This document shows positions 1-6,577 of a stretch of DNA of 8,022 nucleotides, in pieces. The number at the start of each line of letters is the position of its first letter. Within the stretch, counting starts at the first letter, position 1. Below the pieces are notes generated by a model. That model worked only from the letters and a program-made list of their open reading frames with translations, ran no database searches and was not told the DNA's origin. The position numbers and the translations under genes are program-made. The stretch is from Chrysiogenales bacterium (lineage in GTDB: Bacteria > Acidobacteriota > Aminicenantia > UBA2199): NCBI GenBank assembly GCA_004525465.1, contig SPCN01000094.1, forward strand, positions 1-8,022. Reading direction: 5' to 3'.

Positions 1-539
1 ATCCACCTGATCCCCCCGCCCCGCAGCCGGAACCGCAAATCTCAACCGTCTCCATCACCAGCACTCTTTCTATTCCCCAGCCTTTTTTTGTTTTCAGGAT
101 CGCGCAGGGCTTGGGCTACAAGACCGGTTTGATCGCCGAGGTCCAGATCCGCAAAAATCCAAACCGCGTGCAAAACTTTGACGCATTGATCATCGATGAA
201 TGGGCTTTGCAGCAAATGGATGAGGATTTCTTCTGGCAGGGAACACGCCTTTCCGTTGCTATCAGAACCGAAGTCGTATCGAAAATGGAAATCGCCTTGG
301 ATTTTTCCTATTTTCTTAAACAATACGAAGGCCTGGAAGCCTTGGACATGGATGGCGCTCCGATCCTGCCGCAGGCATTCCGCCAAGACAGGCTTTCCCA
401 GGTCACCATGAAAATAGCAAGATCTTTCGGCAATTTCGGGTTCTACCTTACCGGGAGCTACCGGAAAAATATTTCCAACGATTTGTATTTCCGCTACGGT
501 TTCTATACAATTTCAGCCGGTTTGGATTATGTAATGTGA
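1..539 (+). CDS. C-terminal part of a probable outer-membrane beta-barrel protein (5' truncated by window)
   Basis: The reading frame starting at base 3 is open from the window edge to the TGA at 537-539, so this is the 3' end (about 178 residues) of a longer gene. A TTG at 111 could be read as a start, but the open frame before it argues against that. The visible protein begins with a proline-rich stretch (PPDPPAPQPEPQ), perhaps a linker. It continues as short alternating hydrophobic/polar stretches rich in Tyr, Phe and Gly, separated by polar turns, and ends in a strand-like segment with Tyr third from the end (GLDYVM). That pattern suits the terminal strands of an outer-membrane beta-barrel, although the last residue is Met rather than the usual Phe. 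I do not recognise the family. The next gene starts 1 nt after the stop, so the two are very likely co-translated and share an operon with the downstream two-component system. Confidence 0.6.
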   Translation, partial: PPDPPAPQPEPQISTVSITSTLSIPQPFFVFRIAQGLGYKTGLIAEVQIRKNPNRVQNFDALIIDEWALQQMDEDFFWQGTRLSVAIRTEVVSKMEIALDFSYFLKQYEGLEALDMDGAPILPQAFRQDRLSQVTMKIARSFGNFGFYLTGSYRKNISNDLYFRYGFYTISAGLDYVM

Positions 540-540
540 C

Positions 541-990
541 ATGAATTATAAAAAAATGTTTTTCATCTACTTGCAGGTTTTGGCCGCCATATCCTTACTG
601 GCCCAGACCCCAGCTTTCCATTATTTCGACCACAACAAACTGACCGATATTCAAGGAGAGGTGCAAAGCATCGGCTATGAAGAGGTGTATGGAAAAAAAT
701 CAGAATTTCTGATGCTCTCCATCCAGAGTGACGACCAGCGCCTGTTCCAGGTCGAAGTCTGCCCGCAGTGGTTCTTTGCCACCGATATCGCCGTGGGTAT
801 GAAGATCCGCATCCATGGATCCCTGCTGCAGACCTCCGCTAACAAGCTGTACCTGATCGCCCAGGAAATTTCCATCAAGGGCGAAAGGATCACACTGCGT
901 GACAGCAAAGGCTTCCCCATGTGGAGCCAGAAAGGCCGGTCTGGAGGACAGGGGAAGCGCAGGGGGCCCGGAGGACGCGGCAAAAGGTGA
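541..990 (+). CDS. Secreted OB-fold-like protein with Gly/Arg-rich C-terminal tail
   Basis: A 149-residue exported protein of unknown function. Residues 1-21 form a signal peptide: Lys4 and Lys5, then a hydrophobic core ending SLLA, with probable cleavage near residue 21. Residues about 36-118 alternate in beta fashion (GEVQSI, FLMLSI, FQVEV, IRIHGSLL, LYLIAQEI), which resembles an OB fold. Two landmarks recall a family of secreted bacterial proteins that I know only as uncharacterised: CPQWFF at 74-79, comparable with a GPxWF-type motif, and LRDSKGFPMW at 119-128. The tail from about 131 is Gly/Arg/Lys-rich with a repeated GGxGKR (135-140 and 144-149). The start lies 1 nt after the upstream TGA with no clear Shine-Dalgarno, which suggests termination-reinitiation. 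The stop overlaps the kinase's GTG start (GTGA). It probably acts in the periplasm as a partner of the adjacent kinase or barrel; that role is inferred from position only. Confidence 0.72.
   Translation: MNYKKMFFIYLQVLAAISLLAQTPAFHYFDHNKLTDIQGEVQSIGYEEVYGKKSEFLMLSIQSDDQRLFQVEVCPQWFFATDIAVGMKIRIHGSLLQTSANKLYLIAQEISIKGERITLRDSKGFPMWSQKGRSGGQGKRRGPGGRGKR
970..974 (+). promoter_or_regulatory. Ribosome-binding site for the histidine kinase GTG start
   Basis: GGAGG lies 12 nt upstream of the GTG at 987, inside the Gly-Gly codons of the upstream gene's tail. The spacing is longer than ideal. Together with the GTGA start/stop overlap it supports 987 rather than the earlier in-frame ATG at 921. Confidence 0.5.
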
Positions 991-2213
991 AGATCACCTT
1001 CAAATACATCGCCATCCTGTTCGGGATCAGCTTTCTCAGCATTGCGATTTTTTATTTTATGAACCTGAACAATCGTCGAGCCGTAGAAACACAAACGCTC
1101 GCCCTGGCCGTATCTGAAGGAAAAACCATTGAGAAGGTCATGGGCAAAGCGGCCGTCTATCTTCTGGAAAAAGGCGAAAGCGACCTGATCCGCTTCATGA
1201 ATGAAATTTTTGACAACGACCAGGTGATCTACATTGCCCTTGGACGTTCCGGCCGCTTGATTCACGCCGCAACCAAATTCGAAGGTTACCTGCCGATTGA
1301 GACTGACTCCCAATCCGTAAGAACTTTCACTTCACCATTGGGAGAAATTATCGAAGTGACAGCGAGCATGCGCGACCGTTTTGGGAACGCTTACAAAGTG
1401 CACATCGGCTATTTTATTGCCGCCATCGGAGAAATCCACAACGCCGCCAAAAAGAATTTCCTGCTACTGACCCTGATGCAGGCGGCCATCGTGCTACTGC
1501 TCATCGCCTTTCTTTTCAGGTTCAACCGCCAGATGAGTCGCAAGGAATTGGAAGTTCAACGGGAAAAAGAAAAGCGGGAAAAATTACAGGAGATATCTCT
1601 CATTACCGCCGGCATCAATCATGAAATCAGAAACCCGTTGAACTCGTTATACCTCAGTTACCAGATGCTGGAACCATTGCTCGACCATGCCAATCAGGAA
1701 GCCGTTTTTCATAGCAATTCAATCAAAAGGGAGATCAAGCGCATACAACAGATCATTGAGCGCTTTTCCACATTAAGCCAGGCCATCTCGGTGCGCCGGG
1801 AAGAAATCGATCTGCAGCAATTTTTTAAGGACATGCAGCCTGTTTGGGCAGGAATGGCCAGGCGGCCTGAAATCATCAATCGTCATGAACCGGAAATGAA
1901 AATCACCTCCGACAGGAGCCTGCTGACCCAGATCATCGCCAACGTGGTCAATAATGCTGCCGAAGCCGGAGCCAGCCGCATTGACATTGTTGTCGCCGCG
2001 CAAAAAGATAAGACCGTTTTTTCCATCAAGGACAATGGGCCGGGTATCAGCAAGGAACATGTGAAATATGTTTTCGATCCCTTTGTAACATTCAAGGCGA
2101 AAGGCAGCGGCATCGGGCTGGCTTTGACAAAAAAGATGGTACTGCAACTGGGCGGCCGCATCGAAGTGGAAAGTGCTGAAGGCCGCGGTGCGGAATTCAG
2201 GATTTTTTTGTGA
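987..2213 (+). CDS. Membrane sensor histidine kinase (NtrB/ZraS-like)
   Basis: This 408-residue kinase autophosphorylates on His and should pass the phosphate to the response regulator encoded 12 nt downstream. I chose GTG 987, not ATG 921. It overlaps the upstream stop as GTGA, has GGAGG upstream, and puts the first membrane helix (about 7-25) directly at the N-terminus; the longer form would add 22 Arg/Gly-rich residues. Residues about 26-156 form a periplasmic sensor region with a PAS/Cache-like strand pattern (VIYIALGRSGRLIHAA). The second membrane helix is about 158-178. A charged helical linker of about 30 residues follows, and I see no clear HAMP domain. The DHp motif is HEIRNP with phospho-acceptor His212. 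The ATPase domain has the N box (NVVNNAAEAG, Asn319-Asn323), G1 (DNGPG, 349-353), an F-box-like VFDPF and G2 (GSGIGL, 373-378). All key catalytic motifs are intact. The ligand is unknown. Confidence 0.93.
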   Translation: MKITFKYIAILFGISFLSIAIFYFMNLNNRRAVETQTLALAVSEGKTIEKVMGKAAVYLLEKGESDLIRFMNEIFDNDQVIYIALGRSGRLIHAATKFEGYLPIETDSQSVRTFTSPLGEIIEVTASMRDRFGNAYKVHIGYFIAAIGEIHNAAKKNFLLLTLMQAAIVLLLIAFLFRFNRQMSRKELEVQREKEKREKLQEISLITAGINHEIRNPLNSLYLSYQMLEPLLDHANQEAVFHSNSIKREIKRIQQIIERFSTLSQAISVRREEIDLQQFFKDMQPVWAGMARRPEIINRHEPEMKITSDRSLLTQIIANVVNNAAEAGASRIDIVVAAQKDKTVFSIKDNGPGISKEHVKYVFDPFVTFKAKGSGIGLALTKKMVLQLGGRIEVESAEGRGAEFRIFL

Positions 2214-2225
2214 TAAAATCAAGAA

Positions 2226-3593
2226 ATGGTTTCTAAAAGTCACCTACTGATCATTGAAGACGAGGAAGGAGCAGCCCGCACCCTGGAAAAGTTCTTCAGC
2301 AAAAATGGGTATGCGGTGAGCATTTCAGCCACCGGCGAAGAGGGCATTGCTCATTTCCTGACGCGCACCCCAGAAGTCGTGCTCCTTGATTTCAAATTAC
2401 CGGGCCTGGATGGAGAGCAGGTTTTCCTCAAACTGAAAGAGCTTAATCCCTTGATCCCGGTCATCATCATGACCGCTTTCGGGGAAGTGGACCTGGCGGT
2501 CAGGCTGCTGAAATTGGGGGTTTTCTACTACGTCACCAAACCTTTTGAATTGGATATCCTGCTGCATCTGATCCAGGAGGCCATGGGAAAAACACTCCTG
2601 GCCCGTGAAAACATTCGCTTGCAGGAAAAACTGCAAGGCCGATTTTCCTCAGAAAATTTCATTTATCGTTCGGAAATAATGGCTGAAACGATCAATCTGG
2701 CCATGCGCGTTGCCGATTCAGAAGCCACGGTTCTGATCAGAGGCGAAAGCGGCTCCGGCAAAGAAGTCCTGGCCAACATAATCCATTACGCTTCGGCCAG
2801 GAAGAACAGTCCATTCATCAAGGTTAACCTGGCCGCCCTGCCGGCCACCCTTATCGAAGCCGAACTGTTTGGCCATGAAAAAGGGGCATTCACAGGCGCA
2901 GAAAAAAGCAGGATCGGGAGATTCGAAGAAGCCAATGGCGGCACGATATTCTTGGATGAGATCGGCGATTTGCCCATGGAAACGCAAATCAAGCTCTTGC
3001 GCGTGATTCAGGAAAGGGAAATCGTCCGCCTCGGCTCCAACAAGCCCATTGCGATCGACATACGTCTGATCTCGGCCACCCATAAAGATTTGGCCCACGA
3101 GGTCCGGCAGCGGACTTTCCGTGAGGATCTTTTTTTCCGCATCAACACCATCACAATTCCCATGCCCTCTTTGCGCCGCCGCAAGGAGGATATTCCTTTT
3201 CTTGCCGATCATTTCCTTAAAAAATTCGCCGCCAGAGAACGCAAGCCCCTGCGCGGCCTGACCAAGGAAGCGCTGGATGAACTCATGAAATACAGTTTTC
3301 CCGGCAACGTCCGCGAACTGGAAAACATCATAGAACGGGCGGTGATCCTCAGCCGCAATGAAAACATCAGCAAAGAGGATTTGCCGGCCCTGCCTGGAGG
3401 TAGTGCTGGCGAAGCTGCGAATGGAGACGACGCTCTCCCCCTGCCCGAAAGGATGCGGAGAATTGAAAATAGACTGATCCGGAAAGCCTTGGAAAAAAAT
3501 CGTTTCGTGCAGACCAGAACGGCCAGGGAACTGGGAATTTCCGAGTCGACCCTGCGCTACAAGATGGAAAGCCTGGGTATCAAAAACGTTTGA
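2226..3593 (+). CDS. Sigma-54-dependent response regulator, NtrC/ZraR type
   Basis: This 455-residue protein is a full-length enhancer-binding activator of sigma-54 RNA polymerase. The receiver domain (about 5-120) has the acidic pair Glu11/Asp12, phospho-acceptor Asp55, Thr83 and Lys105. The AAA+ domain (about 145-385) has Walker A GESGSGKE (173-180), the sigma-54 contact loop GAFTGA (220-225), Walker B FLDE with Asp244/Glu245, and LFFRIN with Arg305 in the arginine-finger region. The C-terminus (about 410-455) is a Fis-type helix-turn-helix (TARELGISESTLRYKMESLG). No expected element is missing. Only 12 nt separate it from the kinase stop, so it is its cognate partner. The ATG at 2226 is preceded by only a weak A-rich ribosome-binding sequence, which suggests translation depends partly on coupling. 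Target promoters are not evident in this window. Confidence 0.96.
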   Translation: MVSKSHLLIIEDEEGAARTLEKFFSKNGYAVSISATGEEGIAHFLTRTPEVVLLDFKLPGLDGEQVFLKLKELNPLIPVIIMTAFGEVDLAVRLLKLGVFYYVTKPFELDILLHLIQEAMGKTLLARENIRLQEKLQGRFSSENFIYRSEIMAETINLAMRVADSEATVLIRGESGSGKEVLANIIHYASARKNSPFIKVNLAALPATLIEAELFGHEKGAFTGAEKSRIGRFEEANGGTIFLDEIGDLPMETQIKLLRVIQEREIVRLGSNKPIAIDIRLISATHKDLAHEVRQRTFREDLFFRINTITIPMPSLRRRKEDIPFLADHFLKKFAARERKPLRGLTKEALDELMKYSFPGNVRELENIIERAVILSRNENISKEDLPALPGGSAGEAANGDDALPLPERMRRIENRLIRKALEKNRFVQTRTARELGISESTLRYKMESLGIKNV

Positions 3594-3601
3594 TCAGGGC
3601 T

Positions 3602-3799
3602 TCACTTGCTCGGGTCGAAACCAAGGAACTTGATTTTTTCATACCAGACGATCACGCTGGCCAGGGCCGCGTAGAGCATGACCACGGTCGCCGACTTGAT
3701 AACGATCTTGTACCACAGCTTCTGAGAGTATTCGGCAAAAAGCACCTGCAGCCCCCTCATGATGATGTAGCAGGCGATGGCAAAAAGCGTATAATTCAT
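3602..3799 (-). CDS. Small two-helix membrane protein of unknown function
   Basis: A 65-residue protein I do not recognise. It has two hydrophobic segments, about 3-22 and 32-52, separated by a short polar loop (EYSQKLWYK). It ends in a charged tail with Lys at 55, 57 and 65. A clear GGAGG ribosome-binding site lies 4 nt upstream of the ATG, which is the main reason to treat it as real rather than a chance frame. It is the last gene of the minus-strand block, 44 nt after the metallophosphoesterase stop, and its stop is 8 nt from the convergent response regulator stop. It may be an inner-membrane accessory protein. A plus-strand frame covering the same bases (3590-3814) has no such support. 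Confidence 0.65.
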   Translation of the reverse strand: MNYTLFAIACYIIMRGLQVLFAEYSQKLWYKIVIKSATVVMLYAALASVIVWYEKIKFLGFDPSK

Positions 3800-3803
3800 G
3801 TTG

Positions 3804-3808
3804 CCTCC
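3804..3808 (-). promoter_or_regulatory. Ribosome-binding site of the small membrane protein
   Basis: On the minus strand the sequence reads GGAGGCAAC followed by the ATG at 3799, giving GGAGG with 4 nt spacing. It is a strong site and supports translation of the 65-residue gene. Confidence 0.6.
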
Positions 3809-3843
3809 ATTTGATTTGTCCCCTATTCCCAGCCTGGAACCGT

Positions 3844-4941
3844 TCAGCGTACCAGCACCAGTTCAACGATCTGCGAACGCGACAGGAAGCGCATGGGCGG
3901 CCCCCAGGTTCCGGTTCCCGGGCTGGTGTAAATGTAGGATTCCCCCAACCTGTACAACCCGGCGGGATACTTGTAGATCAGCCAGACCAGCAGATCCATG
4001 GGCGGGATCTGACCGGCGTGGGTATGGCCGGACAGCTGCAGGTCGATCCCGCGCTGCATGGCCTCGGCGAATTTGGCCGGGCGGTGATAGAGGAGAATTT
4101 TGGGAATGCCGGTCGGCACACGGCGCAGCGCCGCTTCCAGATCGGGTCCCGGAAGCTTGAAGCGTGTGGCCGAATCCTCCTCCAACCCGATGACGGCGAT
4201 ACTGCCCTCGATGATCCATGCTTGATTGCGCAATACCCGCCAGTTGCTGCGCCGCGCCAGTTCAAGGAACTTGTCGATCCCCGCATAAAATTCATGGTTG
4301 CCGGTGACGGCCACCACTCCATGCCGGGCTTGCAGATCGCTTAAAATTTTGCAATAGCCTTCATCCCGGCAGATGTCCCCGTCCAGAGCGTCACCGGTAA
4401 CGCAGATCAGATCGGGCTTCAAAGCATTGACGCGCTCCACGATTCTGCGCAATTGCCGCGCCGAAGTCAGGTTGCCCAGGTGCAGGTCGGACAACTGCAC
4501 GATGGTGAATCCCTCCAGGTCGGCGGCCAGTCCGCGCACCGGGATCTTCACCTGGCGCAGGACCGGTCCGAGCGCCACGTTCAGCACTGAAATGGCGGAT
4601 ATGATAAAAACCAGGGCCAGGGCCGCCAGAACCAGCAGCCGGCGCTGCTGGGGAAAAAACAGCGAAAAGGCCAGTTCCAGCAGAAAAACAGCCAGGGCGA
4701 TGGCCAGGACTCCCAACCACAGCGAACCAGCATATAATAAAGGATATGCAGCTGTCAGGCGGCTCAGGAATTCAGCGGCGATGAAGGTCAGGGCGCCGGC
4801 GACCAGAAGCAGTTTCAACGCCAGGCGCTGTCCGCTTGTCAAAGACAATCCTGAGACAAGGCGCCAGTAGACAAACCCGTGCATGGCAGTATAGACGCTC
4901 AAAACAATGGCAATGAAGACAACAAAATACATTTTGGACAT
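3844..4941 (-). CDS. Membrane-anchored metallophosphoesterase, YkuE-like
   Basis: A 365-residue calcineurin-like phosphoesterase with a membrane N-terminus. Four hydrophobic segments (about 5-26, 41-59, 66-96 and 102-124) precede the catalytic domain (about 140-365). The dinuclear-metal motifs are all present: SDLHLG with Asp152 and His154, GDALDG with Asp184, GNHE with Asn215 and His216, YHRP with His286, and SGHTHAGQ with His306 and His308. A GTGTWGPPMR segment near the C-terminus is also typical of this branch. The known family hydrolyses phosphoesters, and some members act on lipid-linked phosphates such as UDP-diacylglucosamine. The substrate here cannot be told from sequence. The ATG at 4941 is preceded by AAGGAG at 4 nt spacing, which favours it over the Met at residue 4. 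It lies 54 nt after the methyltransferase stop and precedes the small membrane protein. Confidence 0.93.
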   Translation of the reverse strand: MSKMYFVVFIAIVLSVYTAMHGFVYWRLVSGLSLTSGQRLALKLLLVAGALTFIAAEFLSRLTAAYPLLYAGSLWLGVLAIALAVFLLELAFSLFFPQQRRLLVLAALALVFIISAISVLNVALGPVLRQVKIPVRGLAADLEGFTIVQLSDLHLGNLTSARQLRRIVERVNALKPDLICVTGDALDGDICRDEGYCKILSDLQARHGVVAVTGNHEFYAGIDKFLELARRSNWRVLRNQAWIIEGSIAVIGLEEDSATRFKLPGPDLEAALRRVPTGIPKILLYHRPAKFAEAMQRGIDLQLSGHTHAGQIPPMDLLVWLIYKYPAGLYRLGESYIYTSPGTGTWGPPMRFLSRSQIVELVLVR

Positions 4942-4976
4942 GGTTCTCCTTCTTGCGATTCACCCCGGGGGCGCCC

Positions 4977-4996
4977 ACGGCTTGGCAGGCAGCCGT
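4977..4996 (-). other. Short inverted repeat just after the methyltransferase stop
   Basis: ACGGCT (4977-4982) and AGCCGT (4991-4996) can form a 6-bp stem with an 8-nt loop in the gap between the methyltransferase and the phosphoesterase. It begins within the TAA stop codon. The GC-rich palindromes CCCCGGGG (4963-4970) and GGGCGCCC (4969-4976) lie beside it. There is no T-run after the stem on the minus strand, so it is not an evident intrinsic terminator. It could modulate mRNA stability or be chance. Confidence 0.3.
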
Positions 4997-5991
4997 TACT
5001 CTTTCCAGCCTATCAGCAACGCCGCATCAAAAGGGGCGTCCTTTTTTTTAATCTTTTTCAGTCCGGCCGCACGCATCCAGCCGCCGATCTCCACTGCGGT
5101 GTAACTGTCACCATGGGCTGTGGCCACGAGCATGTTCAGGGCGAACAAGGCCCCTAACCCAGGCCGGGTCCGGTCCGGCCCCATGATGAAATCCTGGACG
5201 ACCAGCTGCCCGCCCCGATTCAGGGCTGCGGCCGCCCTGGCGATCAAGCGGCGGTTCTGCTGCGCATTGTTCATGTGTACGATGGCCGAAAGCATGATCA
5301 GGTCATAACCGGATCCAAAGCCGCCGCGATTGAAATCGCCGGGAGCGAAATCGATCCGCGGCAACAGTCTCTCCCGGCGCACATACTCCCGGGTCAGCGG
5401 CAGTACTTCCGGCAGGTCGAAAGCCACTACCCGCAATGATTTTTTGGCTCGTGCCAAGGCCATGGCGTAAGCCCCTGACCCGGCGCCGATGTCGAGGCAG
5501 CGGCTGACCGCCGCCAGATCGAGCAATCTTACGATGCGCGGCGCTTGCGCCGAAGCGCGCTCGTGCATGGCGGCGATGAAGCCGCGCCTTCTTTTCTCAT
5601 CTTTGCGATTGGCCTGGCGTTTAATCACCGAAGTGCCGCGGCGCACGGCGGCGCTCAAGGTGTGCCAGGTTTGCCATTGGCTGGCGCTGTGGGTCAAACC
5701 GGCCATGAATTGAGGCTTTCCGGCTACCAGGTGGTCGCGGGAAATTTTCGTATTGCGGAAACGGCCACCCGCCTTTTTTAGCAGTCCCAGGACGCATAAA
5801 GCATTGAGCAGGCGCTCGCAGGCCCGGGGCTCCGTAGCGCTGGCCGCGGCCAACTGTGCAGCGTTCAGGGAATTTTCTCCCAGTTTCGAGAAGAGTCCTA
5901 ATTCGAAGGCAGTCAGGATGATGCGGCTGGCGCGAAAGCCATAAACCGCCTCGCTGAGTTCCTTTTTGGTCTTGATCGCTTCAATGGCCAT
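4996..5991 (-). CDS. SAM-dependent O-methyltransferase-like enzyme (class I)
   Basis: A 331-residue enzyme resembling the hydroxyneurosporene/acetylserotonin-type O-methyltransferases. Residues about 12-90 form a winged-helix-like dimerisation domain (VYGFRASRIILTAFELGLF followed by ERLLNALCVLGLL). The Rossmann-type SAM domain follows. Motif I is LDIGAGSG (166-173), the acidic residue after strand 2 is Asp192 in FDLPEVLP, then come GDFN and the segment YDLIMLSAIVHM. His239 sits about where family members carry a catalytic His, but the usual HDW-like sequence is absent, so the chemistry need not be standard O-methylation. The substrate is unknown. The ATG at 5991 has AAGGTGG about 7 nt upstream. 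It starts 30 nt after the NTF2-like gene and is followed 54 nt later by the phosphoesterase, consistent with one operon. Confidence 0.88.
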   Translation of the reverse strand: MAIEAIKTKKELSEAVYGFRASRIILTAFELGLFSKLGENSLNAAQLAAASATEPRACERLLNALCVLGLLKKAGGRFRNTKISRDHLVAGKPQFMAGLTHSASQWQTWHTLSAAVRRGTSVIKRQANRKDEKRRRGFIAAMHERASAQAPRIVRLLDLAAVSRCLDIGAGSGAYAMALARAKKSLRVVAFDLPEVLPLTREYVRRERLLPRIDFAPGDFNRGGFGSGYDLIMLSAIVHMNNAQQNRRLIARAAAALNRGGQLVVQDFIMGPDRTRPGLGALFALNMLVATAHGDSYTAVEIGGWMRAAGLKKIKKKDAPFDAALLIGWKE

Positions 5992-6021
5992 TCTGACACC
6001 ACCTTCACCTTGAATTGAATT

Positions 6022-6561
6022 TCATAAATCCGGGAACAATTCCCGCAGGATCTGCAAAGATTCCGGAAAAAGACCTGACAGAGGGATGTACTCCCATTGG
6101 CAACTGCGGATCGTCCACATATCTATTTTCTCCATGGTGAACTTGAAGCGGTAATTCTCGCCGGAAAAGCCGATCAATTTGCGGAAGGCTGAAGCGGCAC
6201 CGCTGTAAAAGGCCACATCGGCTTCCACTGCGGCGCTTTGAACCGATCTGAGCTCGATCCGTGACGCCAGCACCTTGATCACGATGCCGCGGTAGCGGCT
6301 GAAATATTCTTCAACCATGGCTGCGGTCTGGGTACGATCACGCCCCTCGAAATCGTTGTAGTTTTCAGCCAGGCGGGCGATCAACCCGGCCGCGTCTTTT
6401 TTTTCCACCTGAACTGCCATTTTGGCGATCAGGGCGGCGATGATTTCCCGGTCCGTTTTGGAACGACAATGGGAAAACAGCATGGGAACAAGGAGCGGCA
6501 CAAGCAGTGCGGCCGTCAGCTTTCTGTTTCCGCTCATATGGCTGAATTGCCTGGATATCAA
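6022..6561 (-). CDS. Exported NTF2/SnoaL-like small protein, possible lipoprotein
   Basis: A 179-residue protein of unknown function. The start is probably TTG at 6561, because AAGGA lies 5 nt upstream; the in-frame ATG at residue 9 has only a distant AGG. The N-terminus is a signal sequence with basic residues up to Lys14 and a hydrophobic core about 15-29. It ends LFSHC with Cys32. His before the Cys departs from the usual Gly/Ala/Ser of a lipobox, so lipidation is uncertain. From about 36 the pattern suits an NTF2-like fold: an N-terminal helix (DREIIAALIAKMAVQVEKKD), DAAGLIARLAENYNDFEG, a helix with MVEEYFSRYRG, then strands ending FKFTMEKIDMWTIRSCQWEY. Such domains can be enzymes or binding proteins, and no catalytic set is obvious. 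It sits 16 nt after the PLP enzyme and 30 nt before the methyltransferase. Confidence 0.72.
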   Translation of the reverse strand: MISRQFSHMSGNRKLTAALLVPLLVPMLFSHCRSKTDREIIAALIAKMAVQVEKKDAAGLIARLAENYNDFEGRDRTQTAAMVEEYFSRYRGIVIKVLASRIELRSVQSAAVEADVAFYSGAASAFRKLIGFSGENYRFKFTMEKIDMWTIRSCQWEYIPLSGLFPESLQILRELFPDL

Positions 6562-6566
6562 CTAAA

Positions 6567-6571
6567 TCCTT
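6567..6571 (-). promoter_or_regulatory. Ribosome-binding site that supports a TTG start
   Basis: On the minus strand AAGGA is followed by TTTAG and then the TTG at 6561, a spacing of 5 nt. It lies inside the 16-nt gap after the PLP enzyme stop and decides the start of the NTF2-like gene in favour of TTG. Confidence 0.5.
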
Positions 6572-6577
6572 TTTCTT

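Noticed and set aside
111..539. The first gene starting at TTG 111
   Set aside because: The frame is open back to the window edge, including a proline-rich stretch, and no ribosome-binding site precedes 111. It is better read as a truncated gene.
3621..3638. CAAG-GAA-CTTG followed by a T-run as a terminator for the two-component operon
   Set aside because: The stem is only 4 bp with 1 or 2 GC pairs' worth of strength, and it lies within a likely coding region. Too weak to call.
3590..3814. Plus-strand frame of 74 codons opposite the small membrane protein
   Set aside because: It overlaps the response regulator stop, has no good ribosome-binding site, and its product has no recognisable composition. 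The minus-strand frame has GGAGG and two membrane helices.
3844..5991. Long plus-strand frames opposite the phosphoesterase and methyltransferase genes
   Set aside because: They are antisense shadows of GC-rich genes whose minus-strand products carry complete family motifs. The shadow proteins are Arg/Pro/Ala-rich without domain features.
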